A stretch of 64,000 nucleotides of DNA, from contig NZ_CP136925.1 in the NCBI RefSeq assembly GCF_037126245.1, forward strand, positions 1,814,001 to 1,878,000, given 5' to 3'. The stretch is from Mangrovimonas cancribranchiae (GTDB lineage: Bacteria > Bacteroidota > Bacteroidia > Flavobacteriales > Flavobacteriaceae). The translations under genes and the position numbers were made by a program. Below the pieces are notes generated by a model. That model had not been told where the DNA came from. It did no database searches and was given only the letters and a program-made list of their open reading frames with translations. Each line of letters starts with the position of its first letter. Positions within the stretch are counted from its first letter, which is position 1. Positions 24,025-32,675 of this stretch are shown in pieces.

Positions 24025-25387
24025 ACCGTTATTTACTGATTTTCAATATGTTTCATCAAAGGAGTGGAAACAAAAAATACAAGTTGATTTAAAAGGCGCC
24101 GATTATAACGATACCTTAATTTGGCAAAGTCCAGAAGGCATAGATGTTAAACCATTTTATCATGCCGATGAATTTTCTTCGCTCCCAGAAACATCAACAA
24201 CAAAGGCTACCACATGGAATGTTTTGGAAACGTTTTATGTGTCAAACCCAGAAAGTATAAACAAAAAAGCTTTAGAAGCACTTACAAAAGGAACCGAAGC
24301 TTTACATTTTGTAATTCCCCATAAAGATATTGCTGTAGAAATTTTACTAAAAAACATCTCTAAAAACACCCCTTTGTATTTTAGCCTCGATTTTTTAGAC
24401 GCAGACTACGTAAAGCAACTTGTTACACAAACCCCTAATAAAGACATCACCTTTATTAATAGTGATATTATAAACAACCTTGCAAAATCTGGAAATTGGT
24501 TTAACAACCTTAATGACGACTACACCGTTTTTAAAAATAGTGTAAAAAATAGCGGTTGCTTGAGTGTCGATTTATCGCTTTATCAAAATGCAGGAGCAAA
24601 CATAACACAGCAATTAGCTTACAGTCTAGCACATTTAAATGAATATTTTAATTATTTAAATGATGACATTTCAACTTCAGAAAAGGAAACCTTACGCGTT
24701 ATTTTTCAAGTATCGGTTGGTACAAATTACTTTTTCGAGATTGCCAAATTAAGAGCGTTACGAGATTTACATGCTTCGCTAGCTAGTGAGTACGGATTTA
24801 ACGAAAATTGTCACATAGTTGCCTTTCCTACAAAGCGCAACAAAACCATTTACGATTATAACACCAACATGTTGCGTACCACTACAGAGTGTATGAGTGC
24901 TATTTTAGGTGGCGCAAACGCTGTTAACAATACGCCTTACGACGCTATTTACCATAAAACAAATCCATTTGGTGAGCGTGTGTCTAGAAATCAATTATTA
25001 GTATTAAAGCACGAAAGTTATTTCGATAAAGTTGATAATCCTACCGATGGCGCCTATTATATAGAAACCATTAGCGATCAACTAGCTGAAAAAGCTTTAG
25101 AGGTTTTTAAAAGCATTGAGTCTTCTGGTGGTTTTTTAAAACAATTGAAAGAAGGCATTATTCAACGAAAAATTAAGGAATCAGCATCTAAAGAAGAGGA
25201 AGCTTTTGAAAAAGGTGATAACATTCTATTAGGCACAAATAAACATCCTAACCCAGAAGATAAAATGAAAAATGAGTTAGAACTCAATCCTTTTGTAGAA
25301 ACAAACCCTAGAAAAACCTTAATAGAACCTATTATTGAAAGACGACTTGCTGAAAAATTAGATAAAAACCGATTAGAAAACGAATAA
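24017..25387 (+). CDS. mutA: Methylmalonyl-CoA mutase small subunit
   Basis: This 456-residue subunit is structural and lacks a cobalamin-binding domain. It covers the substrate-barrel region and ends after a charged tail. Features are WQSPEGIDVKPFY near the start, FEIAKLRALRDL, and the GANAVNNTPYDAIY segment. With MutB it forms the heterodimer that interconverts succinyl-CoA and (R)-methylmalonyl-CoA. The length is short against MutA of actinobacteria but usual for flavobacteria. The start overlaps divIC by 8 nt, which implies translational coupling. Two unknown genes separate it from mutB. Confidence 0.92.
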   Translation: MSKPLFTDFQYVSSKEWKQKIQVDLKGADYNDTLIWQSPEGIDVKPFYHADEFSSLPETSTTKATTWNVLETFYVSNPESINKKALEALTKGTEALHFVIPHKDIAVEILLKNISKNTPLYFSLDFLDADYVKQLVTQTPNKDITFINSDIINNLAKSGNWFNNLNDDYTVFKNSVKNSGCLSVDLSLYQNAGANITQQLAYSLAHLNEYFNYLNDDISTSEKETLRVIFQVSVGTNYFFEIAKLRALRDLHASLASEYGFNENCHIVAFPTKRNKTIYDYNTNMLRTTTECMSAILGGANAVNNTPYDAIYHKTNPFGERVSRNQLLVLKHESYFDKVDNPTDGAYYIETISDQLAEKALEVFKSIESSGGFLKQLKEGIIQRKIKESASKEEEAFEKGDNILLGTNKHPNPEDKMKNELELNPFVETNPRKTLIEPIIERRLAEKLDKNRLENE

Positions 25388-25416
25388 TTAAACATTTTTA
25401 AAACACCATTTTATTT

Positions 25417-26094
25417 ATGAAATCTTTACTTAAAATTACATTATGCATAGTATTACTTAATGTTTTAAGTTGTAAAAATGAACCAAGTATAACTTTGGAA
25501 TATAAGTATTCAGATAAAGAAAATCCCTTAAAATGTGACGGTTTAGACACCAAAATTTATAACGAAGCCCTATTATCTTTTGAAGAAGACATTATAAATT
25601 TTTACGATAAAGAGAATAAAAACCTAACCAGAGCTTACTCAATGTTTTTTAGAAACGCTTCAACAAACCGCATTAAGTTTCAGGACGTTGCATCGCTACA
25701 TAGTGTAAATATTTTAAAAACTCTGAAAAACGAAAAAGGCTTATGGAAAGAAGGCCATACACTTAATTTTAATCATAAACTATTTAAATGTCTAGGAGAC
25801 AACTTTAAAGACAAAGACCTTCAAACAACCTTCAACGCATTAATTAGCGCTAACAGTCTAACTCCTGAACTTTTTGGCGCTCCACTAAGATATAAAGTTT
25901 CATCTGTTAGCCGGGATAGATATTTAGCTGCTTTTTTTGCTTTAGAATATTATTATTCATACCTATCACAAGTAGATCCATCCAAAATAGATGGAACCAA
26001 AACACATAATAATTCTTCTGATGAAGCCGCTCGCTTAAAGGAGCTTAAAAAAACCCAAAAAAGTGTCGATCCACACGCTGGTCATAATCATTAA
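25417..26094 (+). CDS. Lipoprotein of unknown function between mutA and mutB
   Basis: This 225-residue predicted Sec lipoprotein (lipobox VLSC, Cys19) is mainly helical, with a Lys-rich C-terminus ending DPHAGHNH. I do not recognise a named domain. It lies 29 nt after mutA and 8 nt before the next unknown gene, inside the methylmalonyl-CoA mutase operon. As an exported protein it is unlikely to be a mutase subunit, so the link may only be shared transcription. The terminal His-x-Gly-His-x-His could bind metal, but this is a guess. Confidence 0.8.
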   Translation: MKSLLKITLCIVLLNVLSCKNEPSITLEYKYSDKENPLKCDGLDTKIYNEALLSFEEDIINFYDKENKNLTRAYSMFFRNASTNRIKFQDVASLHSVNILKTLKNEKGLWKEGHTLNFNHKLFKCLGDNFKDKDLQTTFNALISANSLTPELFGAPLRYKVSSVSRDRYLAAFFALEYYYSYLSQVDPSKIDGTKTHNNSSDEAARLKELKKTQKSVDPHAGHNH

Positions 26095-26102
26095 AACCCT
26101 AC

Positions 26103-26735
26103 ATGACAAAAAGAATTATCTACATATTACTTTGTTCTATTTGTTGCTTTTCTTGTGTTCAACTGGCAAGTGAAGTTAAAAGCTGGGTTGAGTTAAACGA
26201 AAACGACGATATTTTTGGCAAATATCATCATTTAAGTGAAGAAGGTATTAAACTCTTTTTACCAGAAGTTTTCAAAAAATACTCATTGGTTGCTTATCAA
26301 GAAGAATTAGATTCTCTTTTAGATGAAAAAGCATATAAACATGAACTCCATAGATTAAACGTATTGAAATCTATGGATGGTAATTTCTATATTTTTTTTG
26401 ACGAGGATACAAAATCAACCTATACCTTAAACACTCTTCCTTATACACCGCTCTACAAAAGAGATGCTCAATTTATTTTAGGCATGATAAGGAAACGACA
26501 CGAAGCAGAAACCAAAAACATGAATGCTTCTTTTGAAAAAGTAACCGCCAAATATAATAGTAGTAATGGTGTGCAACTTTTTAAAGTTATATATAAAATT
26601 AACTATAAAGATCATCCTGTTGATATCTATAGTACATCCTATATTATATCATCAAACAAAAAAACAGTGATGATAAATCTAACAACACCTTTCGATGTGT
26701 ATTTCGACCCTTTTATTCAAAAAACGATTTTATAA
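26103..26735 (+). CDS. Exported protein of unknown function between mutA and mutB
   Basis: This 210-residue protein has a hydrophobic N-terminus ([14 protein letters not shown]), probably a lipoprotein or signal peptide. An alpha/beta body follows with [17 protein letters not shown] and ends in beta strands ([21 protein letters not shown]). I do not recognise a family. The stop overlaps the mutB start by one base, so translation of mutB is coupled to it. Together with the preceding lipoprotein it may form an envelope pair. Confidence 0.78.
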   Translation: MTKRIIYILLCSICCFSCVQLASEVKSWVELNENDDIFGKYHHLSEEGIKLFLPEVFKKYSLVAYQEELDSLLDEKAYKHELHRLNVLKSMDGNFYIFFDEDTKSTYTLNTLPYTPLYKRDAQFILGMIRKRHEAETKNMNASFEKVTAKYNSSNGVQLFKVIYKINYKDHPVDIYSTSYIISSNKKTVMINLTTPFDVYFDPFIQKTIL

Positions 26736-28855
26736 TGTCTAGAAAGAACCTCCAACATATTACATTAAAAAAGGCTACTTCCAATAGTAATAATACTCAA
26801 GAGCAATTTACCACTGCAGAAGGAATAAGTTTAAAGCCTTTTTACTCTAAAAACGACATAAAAAATGTAGAACACCTCAACTTTGTTGCAGGAATCTCTC
26901 CTAATTTACGGGGTCCTTATAGCACTATGTATGTTAGAAGACCATGGACAATTAGGCAATATGCTGGGTTTTCTACTGCCGAAGAAAGTAATGCATTTTA
27001 CAGAAGAAATCTTGCTGCTGGACAAAAAGGATTATCTGTAGCCTTCGATTTAGCAACACATCGTGGTTACGATAGCGACCACGAACGTGTAGTTGGCGAT
27101 GTTGGAAAAGCTGGTGTAGCCATAGATTCGGTTGAAGATATGAAAGTACTTTTCAATCAAATTCCGTTAGATAAAATGTCGGTTTCAATGACCATGAACG
27201 GTGCTGTTTTACCTATCATGGCATTCTATATTGTAGCAGCCGAGGAACAAGGTGTAAAACCAGAACAATTAGCAGGAACCATACAAAATGATATTTTAAA
27301 GGAGTTTATGGTTAGAAATACTTACATCTATCCACCAACTCCTTCCATGAAAATTATTTCAGATATTTTTGAGTTTACCAGTAAAAACATGCCCCGATTT
27401 AACAGTATTAGTATTTCGGGTTACCACATGCAAGAAGCTGGAGCCACTTGCGATATAGAATTAGCATACACACTTGCAGATGGATTAGAATATATTAAAA
27501 CAGGACTTAAAGCAGGAATGGATATCGATTCGTTTGCTCCTCGCCTATCCTTTTTCTGGGCTATTGGTATGAATCACTTTATGGAAATTGCCAAAATGAG
27601 AGCTGGTAGAATGCTTTGGGCAAAACTAGTTAAGCAGTTTAATCCTAAAAATCCTAAATCTTTAGCGTTAAGAACACATTGCCAAACTAGTGGTTGGAGT
27701 TTAACGGAACAAGATCCATTTAACAATGTAGCTAGAACATGTATCGAAGCTGCTGCTGCTGCTTTTGGTGGCACACAAAGTTTACATACTAATGCTTTGG
27801 ACGAAGCCATTGCCTTACCAACCGATTTTTCGGCAAGAATAGCCAGAAATACTCAAATTTATCTCCAAGAAGAAACACAAATTACCAAAACTGTCGATCC
27901 CTGGGCTGGAAGCTATTATGTTGAAAAACTAACACACGATATCGCTCAAAAAGCATGGAAACTAATAGAGGAGGTTGAAGAATTAGGAGGTATGACAAAA
28001 GCTATTGAAGCAGGTATCCCTAAACTAAGAATAGAAGAAGCTGCTGCTAGAAAGCAAGCTCGTATAGACTCTGGAAAAGATGTTATTGTTGGTGTAAATA
28101 AATTCCGCTTAGTAGAAGAAGACCCACTTCAAATACTAGAAGTAGATAATCAAACCGTAAGACGCCAACAAATTGAACGTTTAGATAAATTAAAAGCTGA
28201 CAGAGATACTGAAAAAGTAAATTCTTCACTACAAAAATTAACCGAAGCAGCTAAAACTGGTCAAGAAAATTTATTAGCTTTAGCTGTAAATGCAGCAAGA
28301 AATAGAGCTACATTAGGAGAAATAAGTAGTGCTCTAGAGACCGTTTTTGGTCGCTACAAAGCGCAAATTAAATCATTTTCAGGTGTGTACAGTAAAGAAG
28401 TAAAAGACGACGATTCCTTTAAAAAGGCTAAAGCATTGGCCGACAAATTCGCAGAACAAGATGGTAGAAGACCACGAATTATGATTGCAAAAATGGGACA
28501 AGATGGTCACGACCGTGGAGCCAAAGTTGTAGCCACTGGTTATGCCGATGTTGGTTTTGATGTCGATATTGGCCCTTTATTTCAAACACCTCAAGAAGCA
28601 GCTAAACAAGCTGTAGAAAATGATGTTCATATTTTAGGTGTTTCATCATTAGCTGCTGGGCATAAAACCCTAGTCCCTCAAGTTATTGAAGAGTTAAAAA
28701 AGTATGGTCGCGAGGACATTATGGTTATTGTTGGTGGTGTAATTCCTAAACAGGACTATCAATATTTATTTGATGCTGGTGCAGTAGCTGTTTTTGGTCC
28801 TGGCACAAAAATTAGTGATGCGGCAATTAAAATTTTGGAAATTTTAATTGATTAA
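26735..28855 (+). CDS. mutB: Methylmalonyl-CoA mutase large subunit, B12-binding
   Basis: This 706-residue catalytic subunit has a substrate TIM barrel (about 40-560; [33 protein letters not shown]) and a C-terminal cobalamin-binding domain (about 575-706). The lower-ligand His is near residue 591 in [11 protein letters not shown], followed by GVSSLAAGH and VVGGVIP. With MutA it links propionate, odd-chain fatty acids and branched amino acids to succinyl-CoA. No cobalamin riboswitch is visible upstream of the operon. The 3' end overlaps the convergent M48 protease gene by 4 bp. Confidence 0.95.
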   Translation: MSRKNLQHITLKKATSNSNNTQEQFTTAEGISLKPFYSKNDIKNVEHLNFVAGISPNLRGPYSTMYVRRPWTIRQYAGFSTAEESNAFYRRNLAAGQKGLSVAFDLATHRGYDSDHERVVGDVGKAGVAIDSVEDMKVLFNQIPLDKMSVSMTMNGAVLPIMAFYIVAAEEQGVKPEQLAGTIQNDILKEFMVRNTYIYPPTPSMKIISDIFEFTSKNMPRFNSISISGYHMQEAGATCDIELAYTLADGLEYIKTGLKAGMDIDSFAPRLSFFWAIGMNHFMEIAKMRAGRMLWAKLVKQFNPKNPKSLALRTHCQTSGWSLTEQDPFNNVARTCIEAAAAAFGGTQSLHTNALDEAIALPTDFSARIARNTQIYLQEETQITKTVDPWAGSYYVEKLTHDIAQKAWKLIEEVEELGGMTKAIEAGIPKLRIEEAAARKQARIDSGKDVIVGVNKFRLVEEDPLQILEVDNQTVRRQQIERLDKLKADRDTEKVNSSLQKLTEAAKTGQENLLALAVNAARNRATLGEISSALETVFGRYKAQIKSFSGVYSKEVKDDDSFKKAKALADKFAEQDGRRPRIMIAKMGQDGHDRGAKVVATGYADVGFDVDIGPLFQTPQEAAKQAVENDVHILGVSSLAAGHKTLVPQVIEELKKYGREDIMVIVGGVIPKQDYQYLFDAGAVAVFGPGTKISDAAIKILEILID

Positions 28856-30087
28856 CTGCTTTTTAAGTTTTTAAAACGCTGCAATAATGTGGGGTGTGAA
28901 TAATGCACAAACACATAAGCTGGATGAGGCGTTAAATTGCTTAAACTATTCTTGTTAAGTTTTTTTAGCGCAGTTATTAAAGGTTCAGATTTGTAGGTTT
29001 GCTTGGCATAATTATCAGCTTGGTATTCAAATTTTCGTGAAAACCAATTCATGACCAATCCTGTAATTTCAGAGATAGGTGCGTACAGCATTCCAAAAGC
29101 AATTAACCCGACGTGAAAACTTGGTTGCTCTACACCTATGGCTTGCGATAATAATGGGTTTGATATAAAAATGGATAACACATAAAGCATTATCCCTGTC
29201 AATAGGATTGAGGTTATTAAATTAAACATAATATGCCTTTTCTTGTAATGCCCAACCTCATGTGCTAAGACAGCAACAATTTCCTCATCATTTAAATCAT
29301 TAATTAAAGTATCATAAAGTGTGACACGCTTTTCGTGTCCAAAACCAGAAAAATAAGCATTGGCTTTTGAACTTCTTTTGGAACCATCAATAACAAAAAT
29401 CTTGTCCAATTGAAATCCAACCGATTCTGCATACTTAGAAATTTTGTTTCGTAAATCACCTGCTTCTAAAGGTGTCTGTTTGTTGAATAATGGCACGATT
29501 AATCGCGAATAAAACATATTCATAAACACCGTAAAAACGGTAATGAGTCCCCAAGCATATAACCAAAAATGAGCTTTTGTAAGTTGAAAAAACCAGATAA
29601 TCAAAGCTAAAATGCCGCCACCTAAAATAGCCATCATTAGCAATCCTTTAAGCTTATCGATTACAAAGGTTTTAAAAGAGGTTTTATTAAAACCAAAGCG
29701 TTCTTCAATCACAAAAGTCTTGTAATACGAAAATGGCGTTGTCAAGATATCGCTACCCAACATAATAACACCAAAAAAGATGAGGGCAACTACAATAGCA
29801 TTATCACTAAAACTCCTCGCAATATTATCGACAAACTCAAAACCATCAAACACTAAAAACAACACCATTAACAGCAATGAAAATGTTGACGTAATGATTC
29901 CAAACTTATAATTAACACGTTTGTATACTTGCGATTTTTTGTATTCGGTTTCATCAAAAACATCTTGAAGTTGTTCAGGAATAGCATCGTTAAAATGCTT
30001 AGCGTTTAAAGCATCTAAGATTTTATCCTTTATGAAGTTGACAATGATAATGCCGATAATGATGTAGAATAGGGTTTGAGCTGTCAT
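28852..30087 (-). CDS. M48 family zinc metalloprotease, Ste24/CAAX-protease-like
   Basis: This 411-residue inner-membrane protease has hydrophobic segments near the N-terminus and around residues 60-200 and 290-335. The zinc site is HEVGH in [15 protein letters not shown], with the third ligand in FEYQADNYA. The layout matches the eukaryotic Ste24/CAAX prenyl protease branch of M48 that is common in Bacteroidota. Its bacterial substrate is not known; membrane protein quality control is likely. It converges with mutB over 4 bp. Confidence 0.9.
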   Translation of the reverse strand: MTAQTLFYIIIGIIIVNFIKDKILDALNAKHFNDAIPEQLQDVFDETEYKKSQVYKRVNYKFGIITSTFSLLLMVLFLVFDGFEFVDNIARSFSDNAIVVALIFFGVIMLGSDILTTPFSYYKTFVIEERFGFNKTSFKTFVIDKLKGLLMMAILGGGILALIIWFFQLTKAHFWLYAWGLITVFTVFMNMFYSRLIVPLFNKQTPLEAGDLRNKISKYAESVGFQLDKIFVIDGSKRSSKANAYFSGFGHEKRVTLYDTLINDLNDEEIVAVLAHEVGHYKKRHIMFNLITSILLTGIMLYVLSIFISNPLLSQAIGVEQPSFHVGLIAFGMLYAPISEITGLVMNWFSRKFEYQADNYAKQTYKSEPLITALKKLNKNSLSNLTPHPAYVFVHYSHPTLLQRFKNLKSS

Positions 30088-30104
30088 TTCTTTAATTAAT
30101 GATT

Positions 30105-30496
30105 AGTAATGAATAATTATCAATTATTACTCTTTTGAAGATTGGATGATTTTGAATAATATCTTTAGAATACTTGAGAGTTCCGTCTCCAACTTTTCAA
30201 ATTCTGAATCTGTGATATAGTCCGTATCTTTAAGAATTCTCAACCAATAATGTGTTTCTCTAGCTTCTTTGTAGGAAATAGACATTTTGGCTCTAAAATC
30301 TTTCTTTGAAATTCCACCAATGGCTTCTTCTAGATTGGCACCAATTGAAGTGCCTGATTTTAGAATCTGTCTTGATAATACATATTCATTTTCAGCAATA
30401 AGTTTTTTGCTCAACAAAACTATTTTTACAGCAAAATCATAACTTTTAGTTGCAATGATATTTTCCTTCATTATTAATTACAAATTGTTCATTACT
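30105..30496. repeat. Imperfect inverted repeats flanking the four-helix-bundle gene
   Basis: AGTAATGAATAATT (30105-30118) has an inverted partner at 30483-30496 (reads AGTAATGAACAATT on the minus strand), 13 of 14 identical. The repeats bracket the small gene at 30127-30471, and the right copy includes the stop codon of the TrmH gene. The arrangement looks like a short inserted cassette of about 390 bp. The AT-rich composition weakens the case. Confidence 0.4.
30127..30471 (-). CDS. Four-helix-bundle protein (S23 / 23S rRNA IVS-type family)
   Basis: This 114-residue soluble helical protein opens with SYDFAVKIVLLSKKLIAENE and has the signature LKSGTSIGANLEEAIGGISKKDF. It ends with a helix containing TELSSILKILFKII. 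This is the family first seen inside intervening sequences of 23S rRNA genes and now found scattered in Bacteroidota genomes. The protein forms pentamers; its function is unknown. It sits between a TrmH gene and the M48 protease in short AT-rich gaps that carry inverted repeats, which suggests insertion as a mobile cassette. Confidence 0.9.
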   Translation of the reverse strand: MKENIIATKSYDFAVKIVLLSKKLIAENEYVLSRQILKSGTSIGANLEEAIGGISKKDFRAKMSISYKEARETHYWLRILKDTDYITDSEFEKLETELSSILKILFKIIQSSKE

Positions 30497-31292
30497 CATT
30501 GATTCGCCTTTGGCGAACTGCTTCAAAAATAAGAATTCCAGCGGCTACCGAAACGTTCATAGAATCAATTTCACCTTGCATGGGAATAATAATGTTTTGT
30601 GTAGAATGTTGTAACCAATCGTCACTTAAGCCAGTAGCTTCGGCTCCTACAACAATTGCTGTTGGATTGGTATAATCCTGTTTGTGATAATCCTGAGACG
30701 CTTGCAAGGCTGCGCAAAAAATATGAATCCCATTTTGCTTTAAAAACGATAATATCTCGGAAGTTGTTCCTGTGGCAATGGATTTTGTAAACACGCAACC
30801 TACGCTAGACCTAATAATATTGGGATTATACAAATCGGTTTTTGGATTTGCAATAATTACGGCATCAACATTAGCAGCATCTGCCGTTCGCAACAATGCC
30901 CCTATATTGCCAGGTTTTTCTGGAGCTTCGGCAACCAAAATTAAGGGGCTCTCAGTATTGAATGTAATATCACTTAACTGATGAGGTTTTGCCTTAGCTA
31001 CAGCAATAACACCTTCTGTAGTACTTCTATATGCTAATTTCTGAAACACCTCTTGAGAGATTTCAATAATCTCTACACCATTTTTTTCTAATGATTTGGC
31101 TTCACTCTCAGAAAATAAGTTAGGATAAAATAATAACGTCTCAATAACATAACTTCCTTTAATTGCTAAAGACAACTCACGCTTGCCTTCAATTAAGAAT
31201 TGCTCAGACTTTCTTCGTTCTCGCGATTTATCTTTAAGCTGAACCAATTGCTTTATGAGTGTATTTTGGGTACTATGTATGGTTTTATGCAT
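30492..31292 (-). CDS. TrmH/SpoU family RNA 2'-O-methyltransferase
   Basis: This 266-residue SPOUT methyltransferase has an N-terminal substrate-binding domain (about 1-95, KQLVQLKDKSRERRKSEQFLIEG) and a C-terminal knotted SpoU domain. The three motifs are PGNIGALLRTADAANVDAV, VVGAEATGLSDDW and IPMQGEIDSMNVSVAAGIL. It probably methylates a ribose in rRNA or tRNA; the exact target cannot be read from the sequence. The stop codon lies within the right inverted repeat of the neighbouring cassette. Confidence 0.92.
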   Translation of the reverse strand: MHKTIHSTQNTLIKQLVQLKDKSRERRKSEQFLIEGKRELSLAIKGSYVIETLLFYPNLFSESEAKSLEKNGVEIIEISQEVFQKLAYRSTTEGVIAVAKAKPHQLSDITFNTESPLILVAEAPEKPGNIGALLRTADAANVDAVIIANPKTDLYNPNIIRSSVGCVFTKSIATGTTSEILSFLKQNGIHIFCAALQASQDYHKQDYTNPTAIVVGAEATGLSDDWLQHSTQNIIIPMQGEIDSMNVSVAAGILIFEAVRQRRINE

Positions 31293-31321
31293 AAATGCAA
31301 AGGTATAATTTCTGACACAAA

Positions 31322-31348
31322 AAAAGCGAGTCTAAGTAACTCGCTTTT
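31322..31348. terminator. Terminator after the amidohydrolase pair
   Basis: AAAAGCGAGT (31322-31331) pairs with ACTCGCTTTT (31339-31348) around a 7-nt loop. On the minus strand it follows the stop of the second amidohydrolase gene by 7 nt and leads into a T-run. Confidence 0.85.
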
Positions 31349-31355
31349 AAGTTTA

Positions 31356-32663
31356 TTATTGATTTTTATACTTATTAGAATACCGTTTCCAAAGATCGGT
31401 TTGGTGACTTTCCAAACTAATATCTCGTCCATCTATAAAAGCTTTATCAAGCACATTGGTACGCATATCTAAGGCATCACCTTTACTAATGAATAACGTC
31501 GCACTTTTTCCTACTTCTAAAGAACCATAATTGTTATCAATACCTAATATTTTGGCAGCGTTAAGCGTAATAAGTTGAAGCGCTTCTTCTTTACGTAAGC
31601 CATAGGCCGCTGCGGTTCCGGCTAAAAACGGTAAATTTCTAGCATTCATACGTTCCATATCTCCACTGTTTTGTAAAGCTACCAAAACACCGGCATCAGT
31701 AAGTTGTTTGGCTAACTTAAATGGTTTATCATAATCATCATCCGCATTATTTGGTGTTGAATGTACGCGCTTAATAAGTATAGGTATGTCATGTGTTTTT
31801 AACAAATCGGCTACTTGTAAGGCTTGGTAGCCACCAACAACGACCATTTCCGAAATACCATTTTGGATTTTAAAATTAATCGCATCGGTTATGCCTTTGG
31901 CATCGTCAACGTGTACATATAGTTTTTTGCTGCCATCAAATAGCCCTTGAACGGCCTCAAAAGGTAAATGCTTTGTAGATTTATCACTATCTTGATATGT
32001 TTTGCTTTCCTTTAGGAAGCTAGTCACTTCTTCAACCTGTTCTGCATAATTGGTATTGGGCTTTAATCCTGGGTCTTCGCCACGCCACCAACGGCCACGC
32101 GTAAAACTATTTGGCCAATTTAGATGGATACCGTCGTCTACCTTAATAGCCGCATCTTCCCAATTCCAAGCATCAAATTGCACTACGGAAGATGTTCCAG
32201 AAATCCTGCCGCCACGTGGTGTTATTTGTCCAATAAGCACTCCATTAGGACGCATCGATTCCACAACTTTTGATTCGGCATTGTAGGCTATCAAACTTCT
32301 TATGTGTGGATTTAGACTTCCAATTTCGTCGTCATCGTCAGAAGCTCTTACAGCATCAATTTCTACTAATCCCAATGTTGAATTCGGGATGATAAACCCG
32401 GGATAAACGTGTTTGCCATTGGCATTGACGACTTGCATGCTGCTTAGATCCATTTTCACGACTCGTGCATCGACGACGGTGGTCAATTTGCCTTTTTTGA
32501 AGATAATCAAGCTATTTTCAATAATTTCTCCGTTACCAATATGCGCCGTTGCTCCCATTATGGCAATGGGCTGCGTTTGCTTTGATGCTGGAGTTTGTTG
32601 TGCCATTACAAGTGAAGCACACAACAGAAATACGATTACTATGTTTTGTTTTAAATGTTTCAT
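31356..32663 (-). CDS. Exported amidohydrolase-like protein lacking the HxH metal motif
   Basis: This 435-residue protein has a signal peptide (about 1-21) and an amidohydrolase fold: a small beta-sandwich part (GKHVYPGFIIPNST, GSLEVGKSATLFIS) around a TIM barrel. In active relatives the first strand of the barrel ends with H-x-H; here the place reads FIIPNSTLGL. The late Asp region reads ALQNSGDMERMN. It probably does not bind the usual binuclear metal centre. It lies 12 nt downstream of a larger amidohydrolase and may form a complex with it. The terminator follows its stop. Confidence 0.82.
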   Translation of the reverse strand: MKHLKQNIVIVFLLCASLVMAQQTPASKQTQPIAIMGATAHIGNGEIIENSLIIFKKGKLTTVVDARVVKMDLSSMQVVNANGKHVYPGFIIPNSTLGLVEIDAVRASDDDDEIGSLNPHIRSLIAYNAESKVVESMRPNGVLIGQITPRGGRISGTSSVVQFDAWNWEDAAIKVDDGIHLNWPNSFTRGRWWRGEDPGLKPNTNYAEQVEEVTSFLKESKTYQDSDKSTKHLPFEAVQGLFDGSKKLYVHVDDAKGITDAINFKIQNGISEMVVVGGYQALQVADLLKTHDIPILIKRVHSTPNNADDDYDKPFKLAKQLTDAGVLVALQNSGDMERMNARNLPFLAGTAAAYGLRKEEALQLITLNAAKILGIDNNYGSLEVGKSATLFISKGDALDMRTNVLDKAFIDGRDISLESHQTDLWKRYSNKYKNQ

Positions 32664-32675
32664 TTGTAGTGGATT

